Source of the DNA: Megaleporinus macrocephalus | Lineage: Eukaryota > Chordata > Actinopteri > Characiformes > Anostomidae | Direction of reading: 5' to 3' | Length of the DNA stretch: 64,000 nt | Assembly: GCA_021613375.1 (NCBI GenBank) | Contig: CM038727.1 | Coordinates: forward strand, 2,935,004 to 2,999,003 | The notes under the pieces: generated by a model | The model's database searches: none | Told to the model about the DNA's origin: nothing | The model's input: the letters and a program-made list of their open reading frames with translations, nothing else | Part shown: positions 11,503 through 22,825 of the stretch, piece by piece | Layout of the letters: every line of letters begins with the position of its first letter | How positions within the stretch are numbered: the first letter of the stretch is position 1 | Made by a program: the position numbers and the translations under genes

Positions 11503-11880
11503 ACTGGACGATCGCTCAGCCCCAGTCACCGTCCGGTCCGGCCCCGCAAAGCCACAGCCGCCTGGTTCCTCTCGCCCGAGAGGCAGAACACACAAGGCGG
11601 ACTAGCCGGAGCATTACAGCAGCGCATTACAGTCCGGACTCATCCGCGTTCGCTCCGTGCTCGCTCCGTGCTCGCTCCCCGTACTCCACAGCAGCAGCAG
11701 CAGCGGCGGCAGAAACGCGTTATATCCGTAACCGCAGGTCGCAGCGACGGCGAGGAGAAGAGAACGACACGACAAGTTCATGCGAAGTTAGTCCAGCCAG
11801 GTATTCGAGGAATCCAGAGCAGTCCGCCGCGCGCTGAGAACGGAGGGTCCGTCAGACGAGGTGCTGAGGGCAGCGCTGGT
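11490..11880 (-). promoter_or_regulatory. CpG-rich block, candidate DSEL promoter or 5' exon
   Basis: This is among the most CpG-dense stretches outside the DSEL coding exon, with gtccggtccggccccgc, a duplicated gctccgtgctc, a CAG/CGG run and ccgccgcgcgctgag. It lies about 0.8-1.2 kb upstream of the DSEL start. Vertebrate DSEL has upstream non-coding sequence, so this is the natural place for its transcription start. Orientation and function are inferred from position alone. Confidence 0.45.
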
Positions 11881-12015
11881 CATTTGAAGGCTCCTCAGGA
11901 GGCACTTTGTTTGATCTCCGGGCTGGAGGTGTAGATCCAGTCGCTTCTGAACTGAGAAGGAGCTTCAGCTTCTCCTCTCCGTGACTTACATCATGACTAC
12001 TGGGCGCGCGCGCGT

Positions 12016-12046
12016 CTCTGTGTGTGTATGTGTGTGTGTGTGTGTT
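12016..12046. repeat. TG microsatellite
   Basis: About 14 TG dinucleotides with one interruption. Confidence 0.9.
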
Positions 12047-12099
12047 GTTTGCTTTAAATTGTTGAGAGCGCAGTACCGATTTTGGCCAGTAGAGGTCTA

Positions 12100-12101
<2 letters not shown>

Positions 12102-12143
<42 letters not shown>

Positions 12144-12153
12144 GCTCTCTCTT

Positions 12154-12190
<37 letters not shown>

Positions 12191-12246
12191 CCTCTCTGTC
12201 TCTTTCTCTCTCTCTCTCTCTATCCCTTTTTCTCTCTCTCTCTCTG

Positions 12247-12301
<55 letters not shown>
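12102..12301. repeat. CT microsatellite, imperfect, about 200 bp
   Basis: Long CT dinucleotide run interrupted by ccccc, gtct and ttcc variants. It produces spurious Ser/Leu-rich frames. Confidence 0.97.
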
Positions 12302-12302
<1 letters not shown>

Positions 12303-12358
12303 CTGTTGTGTTTCTCTGGGTGTTAAATCTCAAATAAACTTTCATCATCACCATCATA

Positions 12359-12359
<1 letters not shown>

Positions 12360-12395
<36 letters not shown>

Positions 12396-12416
12396 TCTCT
12401 AAATATATATATATAT

Positions 12417-12448
<32 letters not shown>
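12360..12448. repeat. Compound CT, TA and CA microsatellite
   Basis: CT run (12360-12402), short TA run, then CA run to about 12448. It abuts the left edge of a foldback-family fragment. Confidence 0.95.
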
Positions 12449-12449
<1 letters not shown>

Positions 12450-12452
12450 ATG

Positions 12453-12815
12453 TCAGCTCGGACCCCCACAGGACCACCTCAGAGCAGCTACTATTACGGA
12501 GGTGGCTCATTCTCAGCACTGCAGTGACCCTGACATGGTGGTGGTGTGTTAGTGTGTGTGTGTGTTGTGCTGGTATGAGTGGATCAGACACAGCAGTGCT
12601 GCTGCTGCTGGAGTGTTCAAACACCTCAGTGTCTCTGCTGGACTGAGAATCGTCCACCAACCAAAACTATCCAGACAGCAGTGTCCTGTGGGCGGCGTCC
12701 TGTGTCCACTGATGAAGAACTAGAGGAACACAAACTGTGCAGCAGCAGATGAGCTACTGTCTCTGACTTTACATCTACAAGGTGGACCAGCAAGTAGTAG
12801 GAGTGTTTAAAGGAG
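12453..12815 (+). mobile_element. Fragment of the foldback repeat family
   Basis: Starts with cggacccccacaggaccac and contains ggtggctcattctcagcac, gactgagaatcgtccacc, ctatccagacagcagtgtcc and acatctacaaggtggacca. The same blocks appear reversed at about 13595-13870, so this is another, less complete copy of the element at 13361-14414. Confidence 0.7.
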
Positions 12816-13360
12816 TTTCAGCTCCAGATTTTCAGGTCTGGTCAGATTTTTTTTTTCCATAGAGAATAAATAGGATGGAAAAGTACACGCCAATCGACTA
12901 ATCTTCTGCTCAATGGACAGACATTGTTTCACAGACACTGACTCAGGGCACTCCCCCGACCACGACTGCAGTATTGTTTTAACCCGCACTCGTCTGTTTG
13001 TTGTTTTTTCCATCCCTCTTTTACCCCATTGAGTCCCATTCATTTTCAGGCACATCCAAACATCATGGTTTCGTTTAACCTACAGCCTCCAAACTGGCTG
13101 TACTCACTCAGAGCAGATCCCCAAACTCTAATCCACAGACACACTGACCTGCACTCGTCTGTTTGTCGTTTATGCACAGTCATCCTGCGTTTCTTTCAGG
13201 AAATACATTCTTCTAGTTTTTATTTATTAATTACTCTGATCTCTGAAATAATGAGTCAACTCAAGCAGCTTCCAGCAAAAAATGAAAACTTTGGATTTCC
13301 CAGTCTTCAACAATGAAATCCCAGATGTCTAGTTCTTGGATATCTAGTTCTAAGAATATC
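12816..13360. other. No gene seen
   Basis: About 550 bp without a convincing frame; both strands carry only short frames without domain features. Weak internal similarity exists around cactcgtctgtttgt, which occurs at about 12986 and 13154, and the stretch may be the remnant of another dispersed repeat. Confidence 0.3.
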
Positions 13361-14414
13361 CACCCACTGACCAGTTCATTAGTTTACACCTCCTTCTATC
13401 TCCACTCACTGTCCACTGTATCAGCTCCACTGAGCATACAGGAGCTCCACTTACAGACTGTAGTTCATCTGATTCTCTGTATACTTTATTACTCTGTTCT
13501 TTAATGATCAGGACCCCCACAGGACCCCCACAGAGCAGATACTATTAGGGAGGTGGATCATTCTCAGCACTGATGTTGATGTCCACTCACTGTCCACTCT
13601 GTTAGACACTCCTACTACTTGTTGGTCCACCTTGTAGATGTAAAGTCAGAGACAGTAGCTCATCTGCTGCTGCACAGTTTGTGTTCCTCTAGTTCTTCAT
13701 CAGTGGACACAGGACGCCGCCCACAGGTCACTGCTGTCTGGATAGTTTTGGTTGGTGGACGATTCTCAGTCCAGCAGTGACACTGTTTGTGTCTTATCCA
13801 CTCCACTGCAGTGCTGAGAATGATCCACCTCCCTAATAGTATCTGCTCTGTGGTGGTCCTGTGGGGGTCCTGATCATTAAAGAACAGAGTAATAAAGTAT
13901 ACAGAGAATCAGATGAACTACAGTCTGTAAGTGGAGCTCCTGTATGGTCAGTGGAGCTGATACAGTGGACAGTGAGTGGAGGTCCTGTATGGTCAGTGGA
14001 GCTGATACAGTGGACAGTGAATGTAGGTCCTGTATGGTCAGTGGAGCTGATACAGTGGACAGTGAGTGTAGGTCCTGTATGGTCAGTGGAGCTGATACAG
14101 TGGACAGTGAGTGGAGGTCCTGTATGGTCAGTGGACAGTGAGAGTAGGTCCTGTATGGTCAGTGGAGCTGATACAGTGGACAGTGAGTGGAGGTCCTGTA
14201 TGGTCAGTGGAGCTGATACAGTGGACAGTGAATGTAGGTCCTGTATGGTCAGTGGAGCTGATACAGTGGACAGTGAGTGTAGGTCCTGTATGGTCAGTGG
14301 AGCTGATACAGTGGACAGTGAGTGGAGGTCCTGTATGGTCAATGGAGCTGATACAGTGGACAGTGAGTGGAGGTCCTGTATGGTCAGTGGAGCTGATACA
14401 GTGGACAGTGAGTG
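13361..14414. mobile_element. Foldback-type element with ~170-bp inverted arms
   Basis: The left arm (about 13401-13572) and right arm (about 13808-13986) are inverse copies: ctgattctctgtatacttta, ttctttaatgatcaggaccc and agggaggtggatcattctca on the left are mirrored on the right. The centre (13573-13807) has no coding frame. The right arm carries an expanded 45-bp tandem repeat; the left arm has essentially one unit. Partial copies lie at 12453-12815, 25977-26222 and 55045-55120. Non-autonomous; the mobilising family is not identifiable here. Confidence 0.65.
13931..14414. repeat. 45-bp minisatellite, about 11 units, inside the foldback element
   Basis: Units contain gtcctgtatggtcagtggag and ctgatacagtggacagtgag. 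Because 45 is divisible by three, all readings stay open and repeat every 15 residues; not a gene. One unit near 14120-14150 is shortened by 15 bp. The same unit is present about four times in inverse orientation at 25977-26165. Confidence 0.95.
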
Positions 14415-15261
14415 ATCTGAAAAGCTAATCACTAAAAACAGAATGATGATTAAGCTGGGAGGTGAAAGATCCTCCTCATCAAGGATCAGAAAAACTTCAC
14501 GCCTGTCCCAGAAAACCTGGCCAGCTCGCTGCGTCACAACTCCATTAGCCTCCCATCTGTTCACCTCCGTGCAAGAAGGCATCTAAGAATTCATTCCGCC
14601 TCCCGCTCGCTCCCATCAGAGACACGTACATTCGAAACATCCGGCTTCCTTAAAGAGACGGCAGCGCCTCACAGAGGAAGAAAGAATAAAAATAAAAACC
14701 AGACGAGAAGTGATGGGGTATCTCTGGTGGATCATCTGAGCGGTGGGATGAGAGGAGCCGTGCGGGCGTGATTAGAGAGGAGATTCCTCGGCATGCTGTG
14801 CGAACGGGAGCGCGTGGCTTCTTCTCCTTTTTCCAGTTTAGCTCGGCTCACAGCTGCGTACCTGTAGCTGGAAGGGGGAGGCCTCAGGTTGTTGCTGAGC
14901 ACTGGTTGCCTGGAGACATCATCACCAGCCCTGCCAAGGAGACGAGCAGGAGGGGGGGGCCGAGCTGGAGGCCAAATATGCGTCAAGGTGGTTATCCGTG
15001 CTCCGCTCTGACTGACTGGCACCAGGTGCCATCCCGCGCGCCCTTGCCTCTCCCGGACCTGCCGGTTTGATGTTCCAGGGAGAGGCGCTGGTGGAGCGAG
15101 CGAGCGAGGAATGGTCATACATATTGAACAGAGAGAGAGAGAGAGCGCAGACAGAGAGCTCCCTTATTAAAAATATGTCCTGCTGGGACCTAAGGACGGG
15201 AGCGCCATGGATACAGGAGGGACCGCTCTTCCTTTGCTTTACGTTCCTTTTATTCCTTGTT

Positions 15262-15308
<47 letters not shown>

Positions 15309-15980
15309 ACTTATTCTCTCCAGCTCTTTTGTTCTGTCTGTTTATACGCTGCCCGTTCAGCCCCCCGTCCCTCCCTTGTTCTCCCGCTTTGCCTCCGGTG
15401 GAAAGCTCCAGAGACGGTGGCTATCTCAGCGTGGGTCCCTCCCGCTCCGAGGCCCGTGGGGACGGACGGCGCAGCTGCTTCAGGATTCGCCGCAAGGTTA
15501 CGGCACCTGATTATGAGCTGCTCGACGGTGGAGGGGAAATAAAACCTGTGACAGGCTTAAAAATAAGGGGCCATGAGCAGCAGCACCAGCCCTGCTCCTG
15601 GAGAGCCGCCGTCCTGCGGAGTCCGGTTCCAAACCACCGTCCGCTCTGGCTAATTAACCCTCTCAGAGGTCCCTGATTGGCTGGATCAGATGGTTTAGTG
15701 TTGGGTAAATAGGGGGGATTACTTTCAGCAGGGAAGTAGATCTGCAGGAGGAGGCGGGTCAGTGACCACTGCCTGAGAGAGACACTTCTGGCTCCCCAGG
15801 TGCTTCTTCAGAGACCCTGTCTGGCCGTTTTCATGGTTTCTTCTATTAGCTCTAGTTTCTGTGGTCAGTTTGAGTCGGTGGGACTAAATATGGCATCAGC
15901 TACTCGCAGTCCTCTCCCACAGATACAATAACTGATCTACTGCTGCTCCAAGGAAGTTTGGAGCATTTATCTGCTATAAC
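14415..15980. other. Single-copy, moderately GC-rich region; no gene recognised
   Basis: Largely non-repetitive, apart from a CT run at 15264-15308. Stretches such as 14790-15060 (gcctggagacatcatcaccagc) and 15480-15660 look like possible conserved non-coding sequence. No open frame shows a recognisable domain, and no exon could be defended. Confidence 0.3.
15264..15308. repeat. CT microsatellite
   Basis: About 22 CT dinucleotides. Confidence 0.97.
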
Positions 15981-15981
15981 G

Positions 15982-15984
15982 TTT

Positions 15985-16068
<84 letters not shown>
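15982..16068. repeat. Compound CT/TA microsatellite
   Basis: CT run (to about 16010) passing directly into about 29 TA dinucleotides. Confidence 0.97.
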
Positions 16069-16074
<6 letters not shown>

Positions 16075-16239
16075 AATGTAAGTGTATCAGATGATTTTTA
16101 AAGGATATAAATGTTTGTATTAAAGTCTATTTTTGTATAGAGGCTTATTTTGTATATAGTTCTATTATCAGTAATTCTCAGTCCTCTGTCTAAATCTCCT
16201 GGTACGGCCACCAATCCAAGTTAAGGATGTTATTGGACT

Positions 16240-16500
16240 AATTGGTTGTTAGGACACTCTTGATCAATTGTGATCACAGCTGAAAAACATTCTACTAATA
16301 AGTGAGTATAAAAGGGAACAACATTCTAGGTTAGTTTAGTATCTGAAGATCAGCAGTTGATGGCTTGCTGACCGACTCACAATGACCAGAAAGAAACAAC
16401 TTTCTTTAGAGACCCGTCAGTCCATTGTTGTGTTAAGGAAGAAGATACTCCATTAAAACAAGAACATTTCACTGTGATGCCAAACTTTTGAGCGCTAGTG
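16240..16500 (+). mobile_element. Degenerate Tc1/mariner-like DNA transposon fragment
   Basis: Wording typical of fish Tc1-like remnants: a short segment with gaccagaaagaaacaac and the terminus-like end gccaaacttttgagcgctag. No usable transposase frame remains. The family assignment is from recall of similar fish repeats and is tentative. Confidence 0.35.
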
Positions 16501-17092
16501 TGTGTATATATATATATACAGCGTGAGTCAAAAGTCTCAGTACACCTTTTTATGTCAGAAAGGAAAGGGAAAATGATGTACCCCAGCAAGTAACGGGTTA
16601 GGGGGGCCTATCTTTTAGGCTATGTCTTGAACATGGCCACCGTCTTGAAAGCCGCCATATTGGGCCAAAGGCAAGTTTTTCTGATGGGACGGGAGGACAG
16701 TCATTACCTCAGGAAGAGTAAAGAGAGAGAGTTAGTTGGGCTCAGGAGTGAGACTGTAGAGAATATGAATATTCAGAATTTTAGAGTGTGGCTGGCGACT
16801 CCGGCAGATCTAACTATAACAGCCTAAACTAAAAGGAGAGAACCAGAAGAACATAGACATGAGACCACCCTGAGACACTGGGATCCCCCAACTCCACCGT
16901 CAACAAACCTGTGTGATCGCGTGAAGTGGTGGAACAACAGCACCAACATCTCAGTTTACCATAAACCTCTGTGTCCATGAACCCCCAGATCTCCTGCCTT
17001 TATCTAAAGAAGAAGATTAATCACCAAAAGCTACTAAACCAGTCAGTTTTCAGTCTAGACTTAAATCTTGAGACTGTGTCAGAGTCCCGAAC
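16501..17092. other. Unclassified, possibly repeat-derived; no gene seen
   Basis: Begins with tcaaaagtctcagtacacc, which resembles the ends of fish DNA transposons, and includes gaccaccctgagacactggg. Only short frames without domains are present. Confidence 0.25.
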
Positions 17093-17900
17093 GTTGGTGA
17101 AATCTGGAACACAGCCTCTAGTTGGTGAAATATGGAACACAGCCTCTAGTTGGTGAAATCTGGAACACAGCCTCTAGTTGGTGAAATCTGGAACACAGCC
17201 TCTAGTTGGTGAAATCTGGAACACAGCCTCTAGTTGGTGAAATCAAGAACACAGCCTCTAGTTGGTGAAATCTAGAACACAGCCTCTAGTTGGTGAAATC
17301 TAGAACACAGCCTCTAGTTGGTGAAATCTAGAACACAGCCTCTAGTTGGTGAAATCTGGAACACAGCCTCTAATTGGTGAAATCTGAAACACAGCCTCTA
17401 GTTGGTGAAATCTGAAACACAGCCTCTAGTTGGTGAAATCTAGAACACAGCCTCTAGTTGGTGAAATCTGGAACACAGCCTCTAGTTGGTGAAATCTGGA
17501 ACACAGCCTCTAGTTGGTGAAATCTGGAACACAGCCTGTGATTGGTGATATTTGTAACACAGCCTCTGATTGGTCAAATCAGAAACACAGCCTGTGAATT
17601 TTCAAGTCAAGAACACAGCTTGTGATTGATCAAGTCAGGAACACAACCACTAATTGGTGAAATCAAGAACAGAGCCTCTCCCTGTCAAGTCAGTAAGTCA
17701 GCCTCTGATTGGTGAAATCTGAACACATCCTGTGATTGATTGACAGCCTCTAACTGGTCAAGTCTAATGGCCTGTGATTGGTCAAGTCAAGAACACAGCT
17801 TGTAATTGGTTAAAACAATAACACAGCCTCTGATTAGTTAAGTCAGGAACACAGCCTCTGATTAGTTAAGTCAGGAACACAGGCTCTGATTGGTCGATAG
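17093..17900. repeat. 28-bp minisatellite, ~16 good units plus decayed tail
   Basis: Unit combines gttggtgaaatctggaacac and agcctcta. Units are nearly identical to about 17540. They then decay gradually through gattggtcaaatcagaaac-type variants with uneven spacing to about 17900, as expected if homogenisation acts on one side of the array. Confidence 0.93.
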
Positions 17901-18442
17901 ACTCACTCTAAGGCATGAGTAAATGGCTAACAGCCTTGCTAATAAAAGCAATGTTTTTTTTACAGAGAGATAATCAAAGGAGATGTTCAGGGTTGGATTT
18001 ATTATCATGGATTTATTTTGTAAAGCCTCCAATAAGACAGCACAGTTCAAGGTGGGATTACAAAGCTTCTGAAAAGGATACGACTGCACTAGAGTCCCCG
18101 TTGGAACAGAGCGCTTCTCTTCACAGAGAAAATAAAAGTAAGTGTCTAGTATGCTGCATTCCCTGTAATATAGTCTTTTATGTACAAGACCCTTTGATGT
18201 TGTTGCAACATTTTTAGAACTCAGAGGGTTATTACAGTCAGAGTTCTACAGAATTTTGAACATAATGGTTCCTAAATAGTTCTCGGCTTGGATCTAAACT
18301 TTCACTGACTTTGAACTATTATTGTGGTGTCTTTGAACTTTAAGATGGGTTTTAACATTCATAAATATAAATGTTTACAAAACGTTTTAGTCAGACTTTT
18401 CTCATACAGATACTTTTAGAATTAATATTACCATTATGGTAT
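17901..18442. other. No gene seen; AT-rich single-copy sequence
   Basis: Spacer between two arrays with short chance frames on both strands only. Confidence 0.3.
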
Positions 18443-21206
18443 GAGTAGGTGAAGTATAGAAGTGTAGTCATTAGTGTAGTAGGTGAAGTATAGAAGTGTA
18501 TTCATTAGTATAGTAGGTGAAGTATAGAAGTGTATTCATTAGTGTAGTAGGTGAAGTATAGTAGTGTATTCATTAGTGTAGTAGGTGAAGTATAGAAGTG
18601 TATTCATTAGTGTAGTAGGTGAAGTATAGTAGTGTAGTCATTAGTGTAGTAGGTGAAGTATAGTAGTGTATTCATTAGTGTAGTAGGTGAAGTATAGAAG
18701 TGTATTCATTAGTGTAGTAGGTGAAGTATAGAAGTGTATTCATTAGTGTAGTAGGTGAAGTATAGTAGTGTATTCATTAGTGTAGTAGGTGAAGTATAGA
18801 AGTGTATTCATTACTGTAGTAGGTGAAGTATAGAAGTGTATTCATTAGTGTAGTAGGTGAAGTATAGTAGTGTATTCATAAGTGTAGTAGGTGAAGTATA
18901 GAAGTGTATTTATTAGTGTAGTACGTGAAGTATAGTAGTGTATTCATTAGTGTAGTAGGTGAAGTATAGTAGTGTATTCATTAGTGTAGTAGGTGAAGTA
19001 TAGAAGTGTATTCATTAGTGTAGTAGTTGAAGTATAGAAGTGTATTCATTAGTGTAGTAGGTGAAGTATAGTAGTGTATTCATTACTGTAGTAGGTGAAG
19101 TATAGGAGTGTATTCATTAGTGTAGTAGGTGAAGTACAGTAGTGTATTCATTAGTGTAGTAGGTGAAGTATAGAAGTGTATTCATTAGCGTAGTAGGTGA
19201 CGTATAGAAGTGTATTCATTAGCGTAGTAGGTGAAGTATAGAAGTGTATTTATTAGTGTAGTAGTGAAGTATAGAAGTGTATTCATTAGTGTAGTAGGTG
19301 AAGTATAGAAGTGTATTCATTAGTGTAGTAGGTGAAGTATAGAAGTGTATTCATTAGTGTAGTAGGTGAAGTATAGTAGTGTATTCATTAGTGTAGTAGG
19401 TGAAGTATAGAAGTGTATTCATTAGCGTAGTAGGTGAAGTATAGTAGTGTATTCATTAGCGTAGTAGGTGAAGTACAGAAGTGTATTCATTAGTGTAGTA
19501 GGTGAAGTATAGAAGTGTATTCATTAGTGTAGTAGTGAAGTATAGAAGTGTATTCATTAGTGTAGTAGGTGAAGTATAGAAGTGTATTCATTAGTGTAGT
19601 AGGTGAAGTATAGAAGTGTATTCATTAGCGTAGTAGGTGAAGTATAGTAGTGTATTCATTAGCGTAGTAGGTGAAGTATAGTAGTGTATTCATTAGTGTA
19701 GTAGGTGAAGTATAGAAATGTATTCATTAGTGTAGTAGGTGAAGTACAGAAGTGTATTCATTAGTGTAGTAGGTGAAGTATAGAAGTGTATTCATTAGTG
19801 TAGTAGGTGAAGTATAGAAGTGTATTCATTAGTGTAGTAGGTGAAGTATAGTAGTGTATTCATTAGTGTAGTAGGTGAAGTATAGTAGTGTATTCATTAG
19901 TGTAGTAGGTGAAGTATAGAAGTGTATTCATTAGTGTAGTAGGTGAAGTATAGTAGTGTATTCATTAGTGTAGTAGGTGAAATGTAGAAGTGTATTCATT
20001 AGTGTAGTAGGTGAAGTATAGTAGTGTATTCATTAGTGTAGTAAGTGAAGTATAGAAGTGTATTCATTAGTGTAGTAGGTGAAATGTAGAAGTGTATTCA
20101 TTAGTGTAGTAGGTGAAGTATAGTAGTGTATTCATTAGTGTAGTAAGTGAAGTATAGAAGTGTATTCATTAGTGTAGTAGGTGAAGTATAGTAGTGTAGT
20201 CATTAGTGTAGTAGGTGAAGTATAGTAGTGTATTCATTAGTGTAGTAGGTGAAGTATAGAAGTGTATTCATTAGTGTAGTAGGTGAAGTATAGTAGTGTA
20301 TTCATTAGTGTAGTAGGTGAAGTATAGTAGTGTATTCATTAGTGTAGTAGGTGAAGTATAGAAGTGTATTCATTAGTGTAGTAGGTGAAGTATAGAAGTG
20401 TATTCATTAGTGTAGTAGGTGAAGTATAGTAGTGTATTCATTAGTGTAGTAGGTGAAGTATAGTAGTGTATTCATTAGTGTAGTAGGTGAAGTATAGAAG
20501 TGTATTCATTAGTGTAGTAGGTGAAGTATAGAAGTGTACTCATTAGTGTAGTAGGTGAAGTATAGAAGTGTATTCATTAGTGTAGTAGGTGAAGTATAGA
20601 AGTGTATTCATTAGTGTAGTAGGTGAAGTATAGTAGTGTATTCATTAGTGTAGTAGGTGAAGTATAGTAGTGTATTCATTAGTGTAGTAGGTGAAGTATA
20701 GAAGTGTATTCATTAGTGTAGTAGGTGAAGTATAGAAGTGTATTCATTAGTGTAGTAGGTGAAGTATAGAAGTGTATTCATTAGTGTAGTAGGTGAAGTA
20801 TAGTAGTGTATTCATTAGTGTAGTAGGTGAAGTATAGTAGTGTATTCATTAGTGTAGTAGGTGAAGTATAGAAGTGTATTCATTAGTGTAGTAGGTGAAG
20901 TATAGAAGTGTGTTCATTAGTGTAGTAGGTGAAGTATAGTAGTGTATTCATTAGTGTAGTAGGTGAAGTATAGAAGTGTGTTCATTAGTGTAGTAGGTGA
21001 AGTATAGAAGTGTATTCATTAGTGTAGTAGGTGAAGTATAGAAGTGTGTTCATTAGTGTAGTAGGTGAAGTATAGTAGTGTATTCATTAGTGTAGTAGGT
21101 GAAGTATAGAAGTGTATTCATTAGTGTAGTAGGTGAAGTATAGAAGTGTATTCATTAGTGTAGTAGGTGAAGTATAGAAGTGTATTCATTAGTGTAGTAG
21201 GTGAAA
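18443..21206. repeat. 34-bp minisatellite, about 81 units (2.76 kb)
   Basis: Unit includes tgtagtaggtgaagtatag and aagtgtattcatta. A frequent two-state variant (tatagaag or tatagtag) is interspersed along the array with rarer private variants (agcg, gaaatgtag, gtaagtg, a 2-bp deletion giving gtagtgaag). Rare variants recur in blocks, for example the three-unit pattern with gaaatgtag at about 19975-20160, showing higher-order duplication. No coding frame persists. Confidence 0.97.
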
Positions 21207-21634
21207 TAGTGGGTTTAAGGAGGTTTTTGATTTAGGAGCTGTTATTGATCTTAATGAATACAGTTACTGAGGTGATCTGATGTGGGTTTGTTTACCAGCT
21301 CGGTTGTTTAAAATTCTTTCTAAACTTACGCCACCTCAATGTATCTGCGTCAGTCTAAAGAATCCTTTATGCTTTTTATCATAAGTAATGTAACCGGCTA
21401 ATGAAAATGCTGACCACCGTAGTCCCCACGTGAATGGGAATGACTGCCTGCGCGTAAATGGGATGGGCAGTAAATGTAGCCAGCGGTGGTCCGGTTTTAT
21501 ACCCACATGACCTTTTCCAAACAGGGCCTTACACAAACATCAGCCGGAACAGCACTCAGCCTTTCTCGGCTCGTTGGCCCGTGCGTTTCGACACCGTCCG
21601 GCGGAGCATGCAAATCAGTTACAGCCCCCCGAAA
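21207..21634. other. No gene seen
   Basis: Single-copy spacer with short frames only, including cgacaccgtccggcggagc near 21590. No domain is recognised. Confidence 0.3.
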
Positions 21635-22234
21635 TACGGATTCCAAAGGCTGTAACTCTTTCAGCTCACTGTGTCTTCATTACCCTCTATTTTTCTTCAC
21701 TACCCCAAAGACACCCTCTATTTTTCTTTACTACCCCAAAGACACCCTCAATTTTTCTTTACTACCCCAGACACCCTCAATTTTCTTCACTACCCCAAAG
21801 ATACCCTCTATTTTGCTTAATTGCCCCAAAGACACCCTCTATTTTGCTTAATTGCCCCACAGACACCCTGTATTTTTCTTTACTACCCCAAAGATACCCT
21901 CTATTTTTCTTCATTGCCCCAAAGACACCTTCAATTGTCTTCACTACCCCAAAGATACCCTCTATTTTTCTTAATTGCCCCAAAAACACCCTCAATTTTT
22001 CTTCACTAACCCAAAGATACCCTTTTCTTCATTGCCCCAAAGATACCCTCTATTTTTCTTCATTGCCCCAAAGATACCCTCTATTTTCTTTATTACCCCA
22101 AAGATACCCTCTATTTTCTTTATTACCCCAAAGATACCCTCTATTTTTCTTCATTACCCCAAAGATACCCTCTATTTTCTTCACTACCACAGTGATACGG
22201 ATTCCAAGGGCTGTAACTCTTCCAGCTCACTGTG
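21635..22234. repeat. ~31-bp minisatellite flanked by a 39-bp direct repeat
   Basis: Units contain cttcactaccccaaagatac and cctctattttt, with lengths drifting around 30-31 bp. The array (about 21680-22190) is bounded by two copies of a segment containing tacggattccaaaggctgta, at 21635-21673 and 22196-22234. All three frames are open through chance, giving Pro/Ser/Ile/Phe repeats, not a protein. The same unit forms the arrays at 25141-25830 and, inverted, 28186-28845. Confidence 0.9.
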
Positions 22235-22442
22235 GCCATGTGTAAGGTGACCTGGCGATGATTTAGAGTCAGATTAGAGTTTGGCTAATCTCGTTTTCAT
22301 ACGTCCGTCCGCACGTATGATGAATCGCTGACCTCTGGGGAAAAGCTGAGGTTGCCTTAACCCACTATCTCTAGCGGATCTTCCCGTTTCTGTCCAATAA
22401 ATCTAAATAAATCTTCTTTTTATTAAACGCAACAGAACTGTA

Positions 22443-22693
22443 AATCACTGTCTTGGAGCATAATGTAATATTCTGCACTGCTGTATTAGATTCTTGGCGT
22501 TCACTTCATCATCGCTTATATGCCAGAGTCTTCTTTTCCTCCTGGCAGACTTGTTGAACTCAGCGCTGCAGAGCTTCACCTCGTACTCTATTACATACAC
22601 GGTAATCCCCCCGGGGCCCACTGCTCCAGCAGGGCATGTTAAACACTCGTCATATGTAAGATCATCTTCAGAACTCAACTGATAACTCCTGCA
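22443..22693 (-). CDS. Candidate terminal exon of an unrecognised gene
   Basis: On the minus strand a good acceptor (ggctggtgtctcttcag) at about 22694 is followed by an 82-codon open stretch of balanced, protein-like composition. It includes a Cys-pair segment (DECLTCPAGAVGPGG), a beta-like run (ITVYVIEYEVKLC) and a basic cluster (NKSARRKRRLWHISDDE). It ends in TGA at about 22443-22445, and an AATAAA follows about 20 bases later (near 22419-22424). I do not recognise the protein, and no upstream exon could be identified in the window. Alternatives are a retrocopy fragment or a chance frame in single-copy sequence. Confidence 0.35.
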
Positions 22694-22825
22694 CTGAAGA
22701 GACACCAGCCTACTTAAAGCTATGAGCTCAAGGTGTTTCTTTATGGTATTAAATCTATATGGCAAATATCTAGTTTCACTGTCTAACTATAGGCAGAACA
22801 GGAGAAAGATCCAAACAGAACATCT

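Noticed and set aside
11310..11934. Arg-rich and Leu/Pro-rich frames near the CpG block
   Set aside because: Derived from a polypyrimidine tract; composition is simple-sequence.
12102..12301. Ser/Leu-repeat proteins from CT runs
   Set aside because: Microsatellite translation.
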